Assembly: GCF_014852005.1 (NCBI RefSeq)
Contig: NZ_JACVAU010000004.1
Span: 124,001-188,000, forward strand
DNA from: Pseudoxanthomonas sp. PXM03
GTDB lineage: Bacteria > Pseudomonadota > Gammaproteobacteria > Xanthomonadales > Xanthomonadaceae
Direction of reading: 5' to 3'
Length of the DNA stretch: 64,000 nt
In this document: in pieces, positions 1-9,848 of the stretch
Numbering within the stretch: position 1 is the stretch's first letter
Layout of the letters: the number at the start of each line of letters is the position of its first letter
Made by a program: the position numbers and the translations under genes
Notes under the pieces: model-generated
What the model was told of the DNA's origin: nothing
The model's database searches: none
Seen by the model: the letters and a program-made list of their open reading frames with translations, nothing else

Positions 1-60
1 TGCGCCGGGCAGTCCGGCAAACGGCGATGCAGGCGCTTCGGGATCGGCGGGCAGCGGCAT
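1..60 (-). CDS. Possible 5' end of a gene leaving the window at the left edge
   Basis: On the minus strand an ATG at 58-60 opens a frame that stays open to the edge, 20 codons rich in Pro and Ala. An in-frame GTG lies three codons upstream. There is no clear Shine-Dalgarno sequence and too little protein to recognise a family. It would be co-directional with and downstream of msrB, so it could be a second gene of that unit, or a chance open frame. Confidence 0.25.
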   Translation of the reverse strand, partial: MPLPADPEAPASPFAGLPGA

Positions 61-149
61 GTGTTGCACCCGTGCGGCAGCCGGGAGACGGTTGGGTGAC
101 GGTCAGGCTACCGCCGTCATGTGCCGGTCTTGTGACAGGCGACGGGCAT

Positions 150-617
150 CTATCCGGCGGGCTGCGCTTCCGCGCCGCCACGCTGGAGCAGGTCGGGCAA
201 CGCGTCGCCATTGGGCGTGAATGCCAGCGACGCCGAATTCAGGCAGTGGCGCTCGCCGGTCGGCGGCGGGCCATCGGGAAACACGTGGCCCAGGTGGCTG
301 TGGCAGCGTGCGCAGACGATCTCGGTGCGGACCATGCCGTAGCTGCTGTCGCGGATGCGGCCGACATGCGCCTCGTCCACGGGCTGGAAGAAGCTCGGCC
401 AGCCGGTGCCGGAATCGAACTTCGCGCTCGAGCGGAACAGCGGCAGCCCGCACAGCCGGCAGGTGTAGACGCCGTCCTGCTTGTTGTCGAGGAACACGCC
501 GCAGAACGGTGCCTCGGTTCCATGGTTCAGCAGCACGCGGCGCTCTTCATCGCTCAGGTCCGCTATCAGGCGCTCGCGTTGCGCGTCGGTGGGGGGCGTC
601 AGGTCGAAGATCGTCAT
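150..617 (-). CDS. msrB: Peptide-methionine (R)-S-oxide reductase MsrB
   Basis: Reduces the R epimer of methionine sulfoxide in proteins, a cytoplasmic oxidative-damage repair enzyme. The 155-residue protein has the full SelR domain. Two CxxC pairs that bind structural zinc are at C53/C56 and C102/C105, the GTGWPSF segment is near residues 70-76, and the catalytic cysteine is C125 in RHCLNS. The start is set by a GGAG eight bases before the ATG at 617; the frame is open further upstream but the family's N-terminus fits here. The C-terminal tail is Ala/Gln rich. No msrA is seen nearby. Confidence 0.96.
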   Translation of the reverse strand: MTIFDLTPPTDAQRERLIADLSDEERRVLLNHGTEAPFCGVFLDNKQDGVYTCRLCGLPLFRSSAKFDSGTGWPSFFQPVDEAHVGRIRDSSYGMVRTEIVCARCHSHLGHVFPDGPPPTGERHCLNSASLAFTPNGDALPDLLQRGGAEAQPAG

Positions 618-717
618 GATGGGAACTCCGCGGGAAGATGGCGCCGATATGGTGTCGCCATCGTCATGCTGCAACCCTGGGTTACCATCCGGATCGGTTT
701 CAGGGAGGTAGGCACGG

Positions 718-1518
718 ATGCGCTTGTCTTGTTCATTGCCCGGGTGCGCGCTGCTGCTCCTGGTGGCGGCGACGCCGGTACTGGCGCAGCGAGTGCCGCC
801 CGCCCCCGGCTGCCTCGATGCGCGCCAGATGGCCGAAGTGCGGCAGGCCTCGTCCCGCCAGCTTGCGGTGCAGGGACAGGATGGCCAGCGCTTCCGCATC
901 ACGCTGGGCGAAGATTGCCCGGGTGCAGGCGAAGCGAGCGCCGTGCTGCTCGCCCGCGAGGGCTGGGTCTGCGGTGCGGGCGGCGAGCTCGTCCGCATCG
1001 GTGCTTCGGTCTGTGCCGTGGCCGGGGTGGAGCGGATCGACGCGCGTGCCTACGCCGCGATGGCGCGCGAGGCATCCATCCGGAGCGCGGGCGACGACGT
1101 GAAGACGCTGGAGACCGTGCAGGTGCGGGCACCGCAGCGCAAGGGTTTCGCGGGCTCGCCAAGTTTCTGCTTCAATCCGCGCTACCTGCGTGCATGGTCG
1201 GAGGACAGCAAGGGCATGCTGGTGGAACTCTCGCCGCGCCGCTCCGGCGGTCATCGCTACTACCGCGTGGAACTGGCGCAGACGTGTCCCGACCTGGATT
1301 CGGCGCCGGCCATCGTCTTCCGGTCCGGCGTGGGCATCGGCCTGATCTGCGGCAATCCCGGCGATCGCGTGATCGCCCAGGACAGCGGGGGTGGCAGCCT
1401 CTTCGACGCCGGGGATCCGGGTTTCGTGTTCGCGGACGATCCGCGACGGTCAGGGCGCATGGGCATGCGCGTGCAATGTTCGGTAGCGGCGGTGTATCCG
1501 CACGAACCGGAGGCCTGA
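718..1518 (+). CDS. Secreted protein of unknown function
   Basis: 266 residues with a classical signal peptide (charged MRLSCS start, Leu/Val-rich core, cleavage probably after VLAQ near residue 24). A GGGAGG Shine-Dalgarno precedes the ATG. The mature part contains several spaced cysteines, suggesting disulfides in the periplasm or outside the cell, and no catalytic motif I recognise. It is divergent from msrB and convergent with the DUF3016 gene. I do not recognise the family. Codon use is like its neighbours and the frame is long, so it is very likely a real gene. Confidence 0.8.
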   Translation: MRLSCSLPGCALLLLVAATPVLAQRVPPAPGCLDARQMAEVRQASSRQLAVQGQDGQRFRITLGEDCPGAGEASAVLLAREGWVCGAGGELVRIGASVCAVAGVERIDARAYAAMAREASIRSAGDDVKTLETVQVRAPQRKGFAGSPSFCFNPRYLRAWSEDSKGMLVELSPRRSGGHRYYRVELAQTCPDLDSAPAIVFRSGVGIGLICGNPGDRVIAQDSGGGSLFDAGDPGFVFADDPRRSGRMGMRVQCSVAAVYPHEPEA

Positions 1519-1572
1519 AACGCACGGGCCCCGCACCGGTTGGACGCGGGTCCCGGATGCGATGACGCGGGG

Positions 1573-2145
1573 TCAGGGCGTGGAAGTGACGGCCTGGCCG
1601 CTCCGGAACTCCTTGCGCAGCCAGTCGTCGATCAGCCGCTTTTCGTAGCGCAGGGTGTCATTGTTGTTGAGGTTGGGACCCATCAGGAACCCGTGGTCGA
1701 CCAGCTTGCGCTCGCCTTCGGCGATGACCTGGCCATCCGGCCCCTTCACGCTGAAGCTCAGCGCGATGCGCGGCGGGTAGATGTCCTTGACGATGCGGAT
1801 GTCGTTCATGGCCGATCGCGCCGACGGCTCGTAACGGCCTGCACGGTCGATGTCGGTGATCACGATGTCCAGGGTCTGGCCGCGGGCGAGCTGCTGGCCG
1901 GCCTCGTCACGGAGATACTTCGCCAGGTCGGTGACCCAGGTGCCGCGCTCCGATTCCCAGCGACTGCCGCTGTACTTGATCTCGCTGAACTGCGCGGGAT
2001 CGGTCCAGCTCACGCTGACAGCGCCGCCTTCGGCCGGCAGGCTGCGCGGAATGCCGGGATCGGTAACGTTCTTCTGGCGCGCCATGCCGGGCACGGCGGT
2101 CGCCAGCGCGACGATGGCGATGAGCAACAGGGCGGGCGTCTTCAT
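1573..2145 (-). CDS. Secreted DUF3016-family protein
   Basis: 190 residues. An N-terminal signal peptide ends near GMA-RQ (residue 22). The body matches the DUF3016 pattern as I know it: V/S-W-x-DP-x-x-F near the start, a Gly-Gln-x-Leu-x-Ile-x-Ile-T-D-I-D-x-AG motif in the middle, and a C-terminal YEKRLIDDWLRKEF segment. The family's function is not known; members are periplasmic and common in Xanthomonadaceae and Shewanella-like genomes. It stands alone, convergent with the secreted-protein gene on its left, and a GC-rich hairpin lies at about 1525-1555 between the two stops. Confidence 0.85.
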   Translation of the reverse strand: MKTPALLLIAIVALATAVPGMARQKNVTDPGIPRSLPAEGGAVSVSWTDPAQFSEIKYSGSRWESERGTWVTDLAKYLRDEAGQQLARGQTLDIVITDIDRAGRYEPSARSAMNDIRIVKDIYPPRIALSFSVKGPDGQVIAEGERKLVDHGFLMGPNLNNNDTLRYEKRLIDDWLRKEFRSGQAVTSTP

Positions 2146-2254
2146 GGCCGTTCCTCGGTAGGTGTCACATTTGAGTGTGCGCCTGCTCCCGGGGGTGCGG
2201 CAACGTCGGGACCGGGTCCGCGGCGGCAGCGTTCAGCCCCTGTTTCCACACCCG

Positions 2255-3163
2255 TCAGAGGTTGCGCAGGCGCTCCACGTCGCGGACCGGCGGTGCGCCG
2301 AACATGCGGCTGTATTCGCGGCTGAACTGGGACGGGCTTTCATAGCCCACGCGATGGCCGGCGCTGGCGGCATCCATCACTTCGCTCAGCATCAGGCGGC
2401 GGGCCTCCTGCAGGCGCAGCTGCTTCTGGTACTGCAGCGGGCTCATCGCGGTGACCGCCTTGAAGTGGTGGTGCAGGGCGGAGGCGCTCATGTGCACTTC
2501 GCGGGCGATGTGGTCGATGCGCAGCGGTTGCGCGTAGTGCTGCCGCAACCAGTGGATCGCCTTCGCCACGCGCTGGCCCTGGCTGTCGGCGATGCCGATG
2601 TGGCGCAGCATGGCGCCCTGCGGACTGCACAGCACACGGTAGAGGATCTCGCGTTCGATCAACGGCGCCAGCAGCGGAATGTCGTGCGGCGCATCGAGCA
2701 GCTTCACCAGCCGGATCGCGGCATCCAGCATCTCCACGCTGCTGGGCTGCAGGAACAGGCCTCGCGAAGGTGGCGGCAGCGGTGTCTTCGCGGATTCCGC
2801 TTCGGTGACCATCTCGGCGATGGTGGCCGGCGAGAGTTTCAGCACCAGGCACAGGTAGGGTGCTTCGGACGATGCCCGGGTGACCTGGCCGGTCACGGGC
2901 AGATCCACCGAGGCCACCACGAAACGGCTGGCGTCGTACTCGTACACCTCGTCGGCAAGGATCGCCCGCTTGGCGCCCTGCACGATCAGGCACAGTGCGG
3001 CTTCCTGCACGCCGCGCAGCGGCAGCGGCATGGGCGCGCTCAGGCGGGAGAACTGCAGCGCGGGAATAGCCGTGGCGTGGAGTCCATCGTTGCCGGTGGA
3101 TCGTTCAATCAGGCCGGCCAGTTCGCGGACGCGGTCATCGAGAAGTGGGGCGGCTTCGGGCAT
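2255..3163 (-). CDS. AraC-family transcriptional regulator (AraC_N + two HTH)
   Basis: 302 residues from the ATG at 3163. An upstream in-frame ATG at 3211 would add 16 unconserved residues. Residues 20-175 form the AraC_N sensor domain typical of YqhC-like regulators. Residues 205-295 form the double helix-turn-helix, with the conserved QFSREYSRMFGAPP end. The gene is divergent from an SDR gene and an aldo/keto reductase gene. That arrangement resembles E. coli yqhC-yqhD-dkgA, where an AraC_N protein activates aldehyde reductases on aldehyde stress. Regulation of the two neighbours is therefore a reasonable inference. No strong Shine-Dalgarno is visible. Confidence 0.88.
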   Translation of the reverse strand: MPEAAPLLDDRVRELAGLIERSTGNDGLHATAIPALQFSRLSAPMPLPLRGVQEAALCLIVQGAKRAILADEVYEYDASRFVVASVDLPVTGQVTRASSEAPYLCLVLKLSPATIAEMVTEAESAKTPLPPPSRGLFLQPSSVEMLDAAIRLVKLLDAPHDIPLLAPLIEREILYRVLCSPQGAMLRHIGIADSQGQRVAKAIHWLRQHYAQPLRIDHIAREVHMSASALHHHFKAVTAMSPLQYQKQLRLQEARRLMLSEVMDAASAGHRVGYESPSQFSREYSRMFGAPPVRDVERLRNL

Positions 3164-3362
3164 GGGAAGGCCTGTGGAGCGTGCATGGGGAGTGGAAACG
3201 AGTCTACGCAACAGGCCGGGGGAGGGAATGGGGTGCGGGCGGCCTCCGCAGGATCAGGCAATGATCGCGGAGGAACCGGATATCGAAATCCCGGCCGGGA
3301 GGAACAGACTGCGCTCCGCTTCGGCGCAGCCCGCGCCGTGCTTCCCCCAAACGAGGTGCTCC

Positions 3363-4097
3363 ATGTCCGGAATCGAAGGAAAAGTCATCGCCATCACCGG
3401 CGCCAGCAGCGGCATCGGCGAAGCCGCCGCGCGTGAACTCGCGCGCCGTGGCGCCCGCGTCGTCCTCGGCGCGCGCCGTACCGACCGGCTCGAACAGCTG
3501 GTCGCCGGCATCGAAGCCGAAGGCGGCACGGCCCGCCAGCGTGCGCTCGACGTCACCCGCCTGGACGACGTGCAGGCGTTCGTCGAATTCGCCACGGCGG
3601 AATTCGGCCGCCTCGACGTGATCGTCAACAATGCCGGCGTCATGCCGCTGTCGCCGCTGGCCGCGCTGAAGATCGACGAATGGAACCAGATGATCGACGT
3701 CAACATCCGCGGCGTGCTGCACGGCATCGCCGCAGCGCTGCCGGTCATGCAGGTGCAGGGTGGCGGACAGATCATCAACATCGCCTCCACCGCGGGCCAC
3801 CGCGTGTGGCCCAGTGCGTCGGTCTACTGCGCCACCAAGCACGCGGTGCTGGCCATCTCCGAAGGCCTGCGGCAGGAACACGACAACCTGCGCGTCACGG
3901 TGGTGTCGCCGGGCGTGACCACCAGCGAACTGGCCGAGACCATCAGCGATCCCGGCATCAAGACGTGGATCGAGGACTTCCGCCAGGTCGCGATTCCCGC
4001 CGAGGCCATCGCGCGCGCCATCGCCTACGCGGTGGAGCAGCCCGACGACGTGGACGTCAGCGAGATCATCGTGCGCCCGGCGGCCAGCCCCAACTGA
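3363..4097 (+). CDS. Short-chain dehydrogenase/reductase (classical SDR)
   Basis: 244 residues, a typical classical SDR length. The NAD(P)-binding TGASSGIG is at residues 12-19. An Ala-Arg-Arg after the second beta strand favours NADP. NNAG is at 89-92. The catalytic Ser142, Tyr155 and Lys159 (YCATK) are all present. The start is supported by a GAGG placed before the ATG at 3363. It closely resembles the YdfG / serine-dehydrogenase-like oxidoreductases. The substrate cannot be read from sequence; an aldehyde or ketone is likely given the divergent AraC_N regulator and the following aldo/keto reductase. Confidence 0.92.
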   Translation: MSGIEGKVIAITGASSGIGEAAARELARRGARVVLGARRTDRLEQLVAGIEAEGGTARQRALDVTRLDDVQAFVEFATAEFGRLDVIVNNAGVMPLSPLAALKIDEWNQMIDVNIRGVLHGIAAALPVMQVQGGGQIINIASTAGHRVWPSASVYCATKHAVLAISEGLRQEHDNLRVTVVSPGVTTSELAETISDPGIKTWIEDFRQVAIPAEAIARAIAYAVEQPDDVDVSEIIVRPAASPN

Positions 4098-4198
4098 GTT
4101 TTCGTCGGCAGGCAACGGAGTTTTCCACCGCCAGGGGTTGCCGCTGTCGCGGCAGGGGAGTGCAATGGCGCACTCCCCCGCTTCTGGAGCATCCGCTC

Positions 4199-5233
<1,035 letters not shown>

Positions 5234-5285
5234 GGCAGCGGCCGCTTGCGGACCGACCGGCGTCCGCGGCGCGACGGAATTCCCT

Positions 5286-5428
5286 GTAGGAGCGACGTGA
5301 GTCGCGACCGCCCCCCGATGGCCGGTCAACCCGCAAGGGGATGAGCGCGCCGCAGCGCGCCCGGAAGGAGAACGACCTGCTTTTCGCGCGGACGTTGGGT
5401 GTGCGGTCGCGACTTACGTCGCTCCTAC
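5286..5428. repeat. Pair of inverted GTAG-headed REP elements (family a)
   Basis: GTAG-GAGCGACGTGAGTCGCGACC starts at 5286 on the plus strand and an inverted copy ends with CTAC at 5425-5428. Each forms a short hairpin (GCGAC/GTCGC, loop GTGA or GTAA). The same family flanks the RAYT gene at 18.7-19.4 kb. The 90 bases between the two copies look non-coding. Confidence 0.85.
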
Positions 5429-5475
5429 AGGGCTGGCTTGCTACAGTCGCGCGATCATCTTCCACTGGAGCCCCG

Positions 5476-6762
5476 ATGCGCCGCCTTTCCCTGCTGGCCA
5501 TTGCCGCCTTGCTTTCCACCGCCGTGCCCGCGCTCGCGGCCACCACCTACGTCAAGGCAGGGCGCCTGCTCGATGTCGAATCCGGACGCCTGCTGGCCGA
5601 TCAGGCCATCGTCATCGAGGACACGCGCATCACCGCCATCGGTCCCGCCGCGACCACGCCGGTACCGACCGGTGCGACGGTCCATGACCTGTCGACGAAG
5701 ACTGTGCTGCCCGGCCTGATGGACGCGCACGTGCACCTGCACGGCGACGCCGACCTGCAGGGCTATCGCCGCCTGGCCATCTCGTTGCCCGCCGCTGCGA
5801 TCAAGGGCGCGAAGAACGCGCGCACCACGCTGCTCGCCGGCTTCACCACCGTGCGCGTGCCCGGCTCGCCCGGCTACGCCGACGTGGCGCTGCGCGATGC
5901 GATCGCGACGGGCGAAGTCGACGGCCCGCGCATCCTCGCTGGCGGCGTCTCGATCGGCATCACCGGTGGCCACTGCAGCGACAACAACCTGCTGCCGGCC
6001 GAGTACAAGGCCGTGGGCGAGGGCGTGGCCGATGGCCCGTGGGCCGCGCGGCAGAAGGTGCGGCAGAACGTCAAATTCGGCGCCGATTTCATCAAGACCT
6101 GTTCCACCGGCGGGGTGCTGTCCAAGGGCACCGAGGTCGGTGCGCCGCAGTATTCGCTGGAGGAACTGAAAGCGCTCGTGGATGAAGCGCATGCGCTGGG
6201 CCGCAAGGTGGCTTCGCACGCGCATGGCGCCACCGGCATCCGCAATGCGCTGCTGGCCGGCGTGGATTCCATCGAGCATGCCAGCTTCATCGACGACGAG
6301 GGCATCGCGCTGGCGAAGAAGAACGGCACCGTACTGGTGATGGACATCTACAACACCGAGTACATCCTCGGCGAAGGCGAGAAGGCCGGCTTCCTGCCCG
6401 AATCGCTGGAGAAGGAACGCCGCGTGGGCGCCACCCAGCGCGAGAACTTCCGCAAGGCGCACCAGGCCGGCGTCGTCATGGGATTCGGTACGGATGGCGG
6501 CGTCTACCCGCATGGCCTCAATGCGCGCCAGTTCTCGCGCATGGTGCAGTTCGGCATGACGCCCCTGCAGGCGATCCGCTCGGCCACGCTGGTCAATGCG
6601 CGCCTGTTCGGCATCGAGAAGGATGCCGGCGTCCTCAAGCCGGGCTACTACGCCGACCTGATCGCGGTGGATGGCGACCCGCTGCAGGACGTGGCGGTGC
6701 TTGAAAACGTCGGCTTCGTGATGAAGCAGGGACGTGTCTACAAGAACACCGCGAGCGAGTGA
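5476..6762 (+). CDS. Secreted metal-dependent amidohydrolase (imidazolonepropionase / Xaa-Arg dipeptidase type)
   Basis: 428 residues. A signal peptide ends at ALA-A near residue 21, so the enzyme acts in the periplasm. The amidohydrolase metal site is complete: H85 and H87 (HVHL), Lys207 (probable carboxylated lysine in ADFIKTCSTGG), H248 with H250 (HAHG), H268 (SIEHAS) and Asp340 (GTDGG). The overall pattern matches the amidohydrolase group that includes L-Xaa-L-Arg/Lys carboxypeptidases described from Caulobacter. The substrate is inference. The start is fixed by GGAG at 5467-5470. The DsbA-family gene follows after 10 bases and may share the transcript. Confidence 0.92.
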   Translation: MRRLSLLAIAALLSTAVPALAATTYVKAGRLLDVESGRLLADQAIVIEDTRITAIGPAATTPVPTGATVHDLSTKTVLPGLMDAHVHLHGDADLQGYRRLAISLPAAAIKGAKNARTTLLAGFTTVRVPGSPGYADVALRDAIATGEVDGPRILAGGVSIGITGGHCSDNNLLPAEYKAVGEGVADGPWAARQKVRQNVKFGADFIKTCSTGGVLSKGTEVGAPQYSLEELKALVDEAHALGRKVASHAHGATGIRNALLAGVDSIEHASFIDDEGIALAKKNGTVLVMDIYNTEYILGEGEKAGFLPESLEKERRVGATQRENFRKAHQAGVVMGFGTDGGVYPHGLNARQFSRMVQFGMTPLQAIRSATLVNARLFGIEKDAGVLKPGYYADLIAVDGDPLQDVAVLENVGFVMKQGRVYKNTASE

Positions 6763-6772
6763 GGCGCAGCGC

Positions 6773-7429
6773 ATGTCCATGCCCGTGAAGATCGATTTCG
6801 TGTCCGACGTGGCCTGCCCCTGGTGCGCGGTTGGCCTGGCCGCGCTGGAGCGCGCCATGGCGAACATCGGCGGCGACCTGCAGGTGGAACTGCACTTCCA
6901 GCCGTTCGAGCTCAATCCCGACATGGCGCCGGAAGGCGAGTCCATCGCGGGTCATCTTGGCCGCAAGTACGGTCTGACGCCCGAGCAGCTGGCGCAGAAC
7001 GGCGAGGCGCTGCGCCAGCGCGGCGAGGCGCTGGGCTTCGTCTTCGACCTGCAGAAGCGCGACCGCATCTACAACACCTTCGACGCGCATCGCTTGCTGC
7101 ACTGGGCGGGCGAACTCGGCGCCCCGCAGCAGCGTGCCCTCAAGCATGCGTTGCTGAATGCGTACCATGGCGAAGGAAGAAACGTGTCCGACCGCGACAC
7201 GCTGGCCGCCATCGCGGGATCCGCCGGACTGGATGGCGCGGCGGCGCGGCATATCCTCGACACGGATGCCTTCGCTGCACAGGTCCGCGAACGCGAACAC
7301 TTCTACCAGCGGCAGGGCATCCGCGCGGTGCCATCGGTGATCTTCAACGACCGCCACCTGGTGCAGGGCGGGCAACCGGTGGAGGTGTTCGAACAGGCGC
7401 TGCGCCAGCTGTCGGATATTGCGGCCTGA
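6773..7429 (+). CDS. DsbA-family oxidoreductase (FrnE-like)
   Basis: 218 residues of the DsbA/2-hydroxychromene isomerase fold. The active-site CPWC is at residues 15-18 and the cis-proline motif is in AVPSVIF near residue 187. No signal peptide is present, so it is a cytoplasmic thiol-disulfide protein of the FrnE type. A second ATG two codons downstream is an equally good start. It lies 10 bases after the amidohydrolase gene. The CPWC motif separates it from isomerases, which usually lack the cysteines. Confidence 0.93.
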   Translation: MSMPVKIDFVSDVACPWCAVGLAALERAMANIGGDLQVELHFQPFELNPDMAPEGESIAGHLGRKYGLTPEQLAQNGEALRQRGEALGFVFDLQKRDRIYNTFDAHRLLHWAGELGAPQQRALKHALLNAYHGEGRNVSDRDTLAAIAGSAGLDGAAARHILDTDAFAAQVREREHFYQRQGIRAVPSVIFNDRHLVQGGQPVEVFEQALRQLSDIAA

Positions 7430-7453
7430 TCGCTCCCGCTCTGCAACGGCTGC

Positions 7454-7951
7454 CTATCCGACGCGGGTGTACTGGGTCTCGACCGCCCGCATTTCCTCGC
7501 CCTGCGGGGTGATGTTGAACATGGTGATCACCAGCGTGTCAGGGTCGGGTTGCTCCAGCGTCGTGCGCCAGCCCCAGCGCGGGCCACCCTGCCCGTCGCC
7601 GTAGCTGCCGAGGACGTTGGGGCTCGGTGCGCTGCCGGCGCCGGTCGAGAACATGATGTTGGTGCCCGTCCCGAAACTCTCCACCCAGGCGGATTCCCAG
7701 TGGCCATCGTCCAGGTGGTAGCCGTACAGCACGATGCCTTCGATGGGCTCATCGTTGAAGCGGCTCTCGTACTCGTGCATCAGGAAGCGTCCGCCCAGCA
7801 CGCTGCGGATGCGTCCCCGCTGCGGGGCCTCGCAGGCCAGTTCGTCGGGCGTGAACCACAGGCGGAAGCGGCCTTCCCACTCACCGGCCATCTGCGCCAG
7901 TTGCCGGTGCCGGCCTTGCGCCAGCGACTCTTCGAACGCGTGCTTGCCCAT
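7454..7951 (-). CDS. DUF1579-family protein
   Basis: 165 residues, no signal peptide. The sequence follows the DUF1579 pattern: an early LAQMAGEWEG, a GRF-x-x-x-E-Y-x-S/G segment, a central GYHLDDGHWESAWVESFGTG stretch and a final beta-rich region. The family folds as a lipocalin-like barrel; its biochemical role is not established. It is convergent with the FrnE-like gene and about 90 bases upstream of the next minus-strand gene. The start has a GGAG about nine bases upstream. Confidence 0.85.
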   Translation of the reverse strand: MGKHAFEESLAQGRHRQLAQMAGEWEGRFRLWFTPDELACEAPQRGRIRSVLGGRFLMHEYESRFNDEPIEGIVLYGYHLDDGHWESAWVESFGTGTNIMFSTGAGSAPSPNVLGSYGDGQGGPRWGWRTTLEQPDPDTLVITMFNITPQGEEMRAVETQYTRVG

Positions 7952-8044
7952 GGCGGAGTCTCCAGGTGTGTGCCGCGGATCATGCCATCCGGTGACGGAG
8001 GGCGGACAGCGGCGCGCAGTCGCCCGCGTGCCAGAAGCGGTGTT

Positions 8045-8257
8045 TCAGCCGTGGCGTGCCAACAGCACGGACTCGTTGCTGGGCATCTCGACCACCACGG
8101 CGGTCGGGATGCCGTGATGCTGGTGCAGGGTGGCCGCGAGCAATTTGGCGTTCTCGCGCGCGTCGCCGAGGTTGTCGAACCAGTCGCGGCCGAACTGGCC
8201 TTCGTACAGCTGCCAGCCGCTGGCATCGGCGGCGATGGTGAAAAGCAGGCGGGGCAT
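8045..8257 (-). CDS. Small conserved-looking cytoplasmic protein, 70 aa
   Basis: A 70-residue protein without signal peptide or membrane segment. A good GGAG lies seven bases before the ATG at 8257. The composition is that of a folded alpha/beta protein (FTIAADASGWQLYEG at the start, AVVVEMPS near the end). It resembles the small DUF2188-like or 'phage-shock-like' proteins in size only; I do not recognise the family. It is upstream of and co-directional with the DUF1579 gene. Confidence 0.65.
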   Translation of the reverse strand: MPRLLFTIAADASGWQLYEGQFGRDWFDNLGDARENAKLLAATLHQHHGIPTAVVVEMPSNESVLLARHG

Positions 8258-8392
8258 TGCGTACTCCAGTCAGCATGCCGGGCAGGGAACCGGCATGGGG
8301 ACTGTGCGCGAATGTGCCAGTTATCACATTCGGCGGACTGCCCGTATCGGCGTAGGAAAATTCCTACCACCGTGTAGGTGCAACGCCGGTCC

Positions 8393-9079
8393 TCAGCGCA
8401 GCATCGGCTCCAGCGCCGTCCAGACGTGGTCGCGCAGTTTCGGCTGGGCGCTGGCGACGGGGTGCAGGTTGTCGGCCTGATAGGCATTGCGGTCCAGTGC
8501 GATGGGTTCCAGCAGGAACGGCAGCAGCGCAGTGCGGTACTGCTTGGCCAGCGCACTGAAGTTCTGTTCGAAGCCGCGCGTGTAATCGGGGCCGTAATTC
8601 GGCGGCATCCGCATGCCGACCAGCAGCACCTTCGCCTTGCCTGCCTGCGCAGCCTTGATCATCTTTTCCAGATTGGCGCGCGTCTGCGCCAGTGGCAGGC
8701 CCCGCAACCCGTCGTTCGCGCCCAGCGCGATGACCACGACGGCGGGCTTGTGGCGTTGCAGTTCCGCCGCGATGCGCGCCGCCCCGCCTGCAGTGGTCTC
8801 GCCACTGATGCTGGCGTTGACGACGCGCCAGCCCGGCTTCGTCTTGCCGATCCGGTCCGCGGTCAGCGACACCCATCCCTGCGACGGCGCCAGGCCGTAT
8901 GCCGCCGAGAGCGAGTCGCCCATCACCAGGACGGTGCGCGTGCCCTTCGCGGGCGCGGCCTGCGCACTCTGCGCTGCGGCGGGACGTGCGAATAATGCGA
9001 CGAGCAGAAGCAGCGCCAAGCCCATGGCCCATTGCATGCGTACGCCGCTGGCCCCATACCTGTTCAAATTAAGAAACAT
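8393..9079 (-). CDS. tesA: Periplasmic acyl-CoA thioesterase / arylesterase TesA (SGNH hydrolase)
   Basis: SGNH-family hydrolase of 228 residues. Block I is GDSLSAAYG with nucleophile Ser56, block II Gly93 (ISGET), block III Asn122 (GAND), and block V Asp203 with His206 (DNLHP). A signal sequence (residues 15-37, ending RPAAA-Q) puts it in the periplasm, as for E. coli TesA. A start at the internal ATG at 9037 is possible and gives a more conventional signal peptide, but the ATG at 9079 has the better ribosome-binding site (AGGGA). It is divergent from an ybbA/ybbP pair exactly as in E. coli, which supports the identification. Confidence 0.93.
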   Translation of the reverse strand: MFLNLNRYGASGVRMQWAMGLALLLLVALFARPAAAQSAQAAPAKGTRTVLVMGDSLSAAYGLAPSQGWVSLTADRIGKTKPGWRVVNASISGETTAGGAARIAAELQRHKPAVVVIALGANDGLRGLPLAQTRANLEKMIKAAQAGKAKVLLVGMRMPPNYGPDYTRGFEQNFSALAKQYRTALLPFLLEPIALDRNAYQADNLHPVASAQPKLRDHVWTALEPMLR

Positions 9080-9095
9080 TTAATCCCTGCTCCCG

Positions 9096-9848
9096 ATGAT
9101 CCACGAAATGACCGACGAGACGATCATGGCCGACGCCAGCAGACTCCCCACTGAAGCCCCCTCCATTGCGCGCCATGCCGTGCTCGACGTGCAGGGCTTG
9201 GGCAAGCATGTGCCGCTGCCCGACGGTGCCCTGACGATACTCGACGACATCGGCTTCCGCATCGAGCATGGCGACACCGTCGCCATCGTGGGGGCATCCG
9301 GCTCCGGCAAGAGCACGCTGCTGTCGCTGCTGGCCGGCCTGGACGTGCCCAGTGCCGGCACGGTGACGCTGGATGGCGAGCGCCTTTCGGACATGGACGA
9401 GGACGGTCGTGCGCGCGTGCGCGGGGAGAAGGTCGGCTTCGTCTTCCAGAGTTTCCAACTCCTGCCGTCATTGACCGCGCTGGAAAACGTCATGCTGCCG
9501 CTGGAATTGCGTGGCGATGCCGATGCGGAAGGGCCTGCCCGGCAGATCCTGGAAAAAGTCGGCCTTGGCCAGCGCCTCGGCCATTATCCGCGCCAGTTGT
9601 CGGGTGGCGAGCAGCAGCGCGTCGCCCTGGCGCGCGCGTTCGTCACGCGGCCCTCGCTGTTGTTCGCGGACGAACCCACCGGCAATCTCGACACGCATAC
9701 CGGGCAGGCCATCATCGAGCTGCTGTTCGCGCTGAACGCCGATGCAGGCACCACGCTGATCCTGGTCACCCACGACGCTCATCTCGCCGAACGCTGCCAG
9801 CGCCGCCTGCGCCTGGATGCCGGTCGCCTGCAAGGTTCCGCGGCATGA
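9096..9848 (+). CDS. ybbA: ABC transporter ATP-binding protein, YbbA-like (LolD/MacB family)
   Basis: About 250 residues. Walker A GASGSGKST is near residue 67, the signature LSGGEQQR near 168, and Walker [13 protein letters not shown] near 188, with the switch His in VTHD. It belongs to the LolD/FtsE/MacB ATPase group. The start is uncertain: ATGs at 9096, 9108 and 9126 are in frame and only 16 bases separate the first from tesA, so 9126 may be the true one. It overlaps the permease gene by four bases (ATGA). The divergent partner tesA is the same neighbour as in enterobacteria. Confidence 0.92.
   Translation: MIHEMTDETIMADASRLPTEAPSIARHAVLDVQGLGKHVPLPDGALTILDDIGFRIEHGDTVAIVGASGSGKSTLLSLLAGLDVPSAGTVTLDGERLSDMDEDGRARVRGEKVGFVFQSFQLLPSLTALENVMLPLELRGDADAEGPARQILEKVGLGQRLGHYPRQLSGGEQQRVALARAFVTRPSLLFADEPTGNLDTHTGQAIIELLFALNADAGTTLILVTHDAHLAERCQRRLRLDAGRLQGSAA

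Noticed and set aside
27-1565. Plus-strand frame of 512 codons over msrB and the first secreted protein
   Set aside because: Antisense and off-frame to two well-supported genes; no family similarity.
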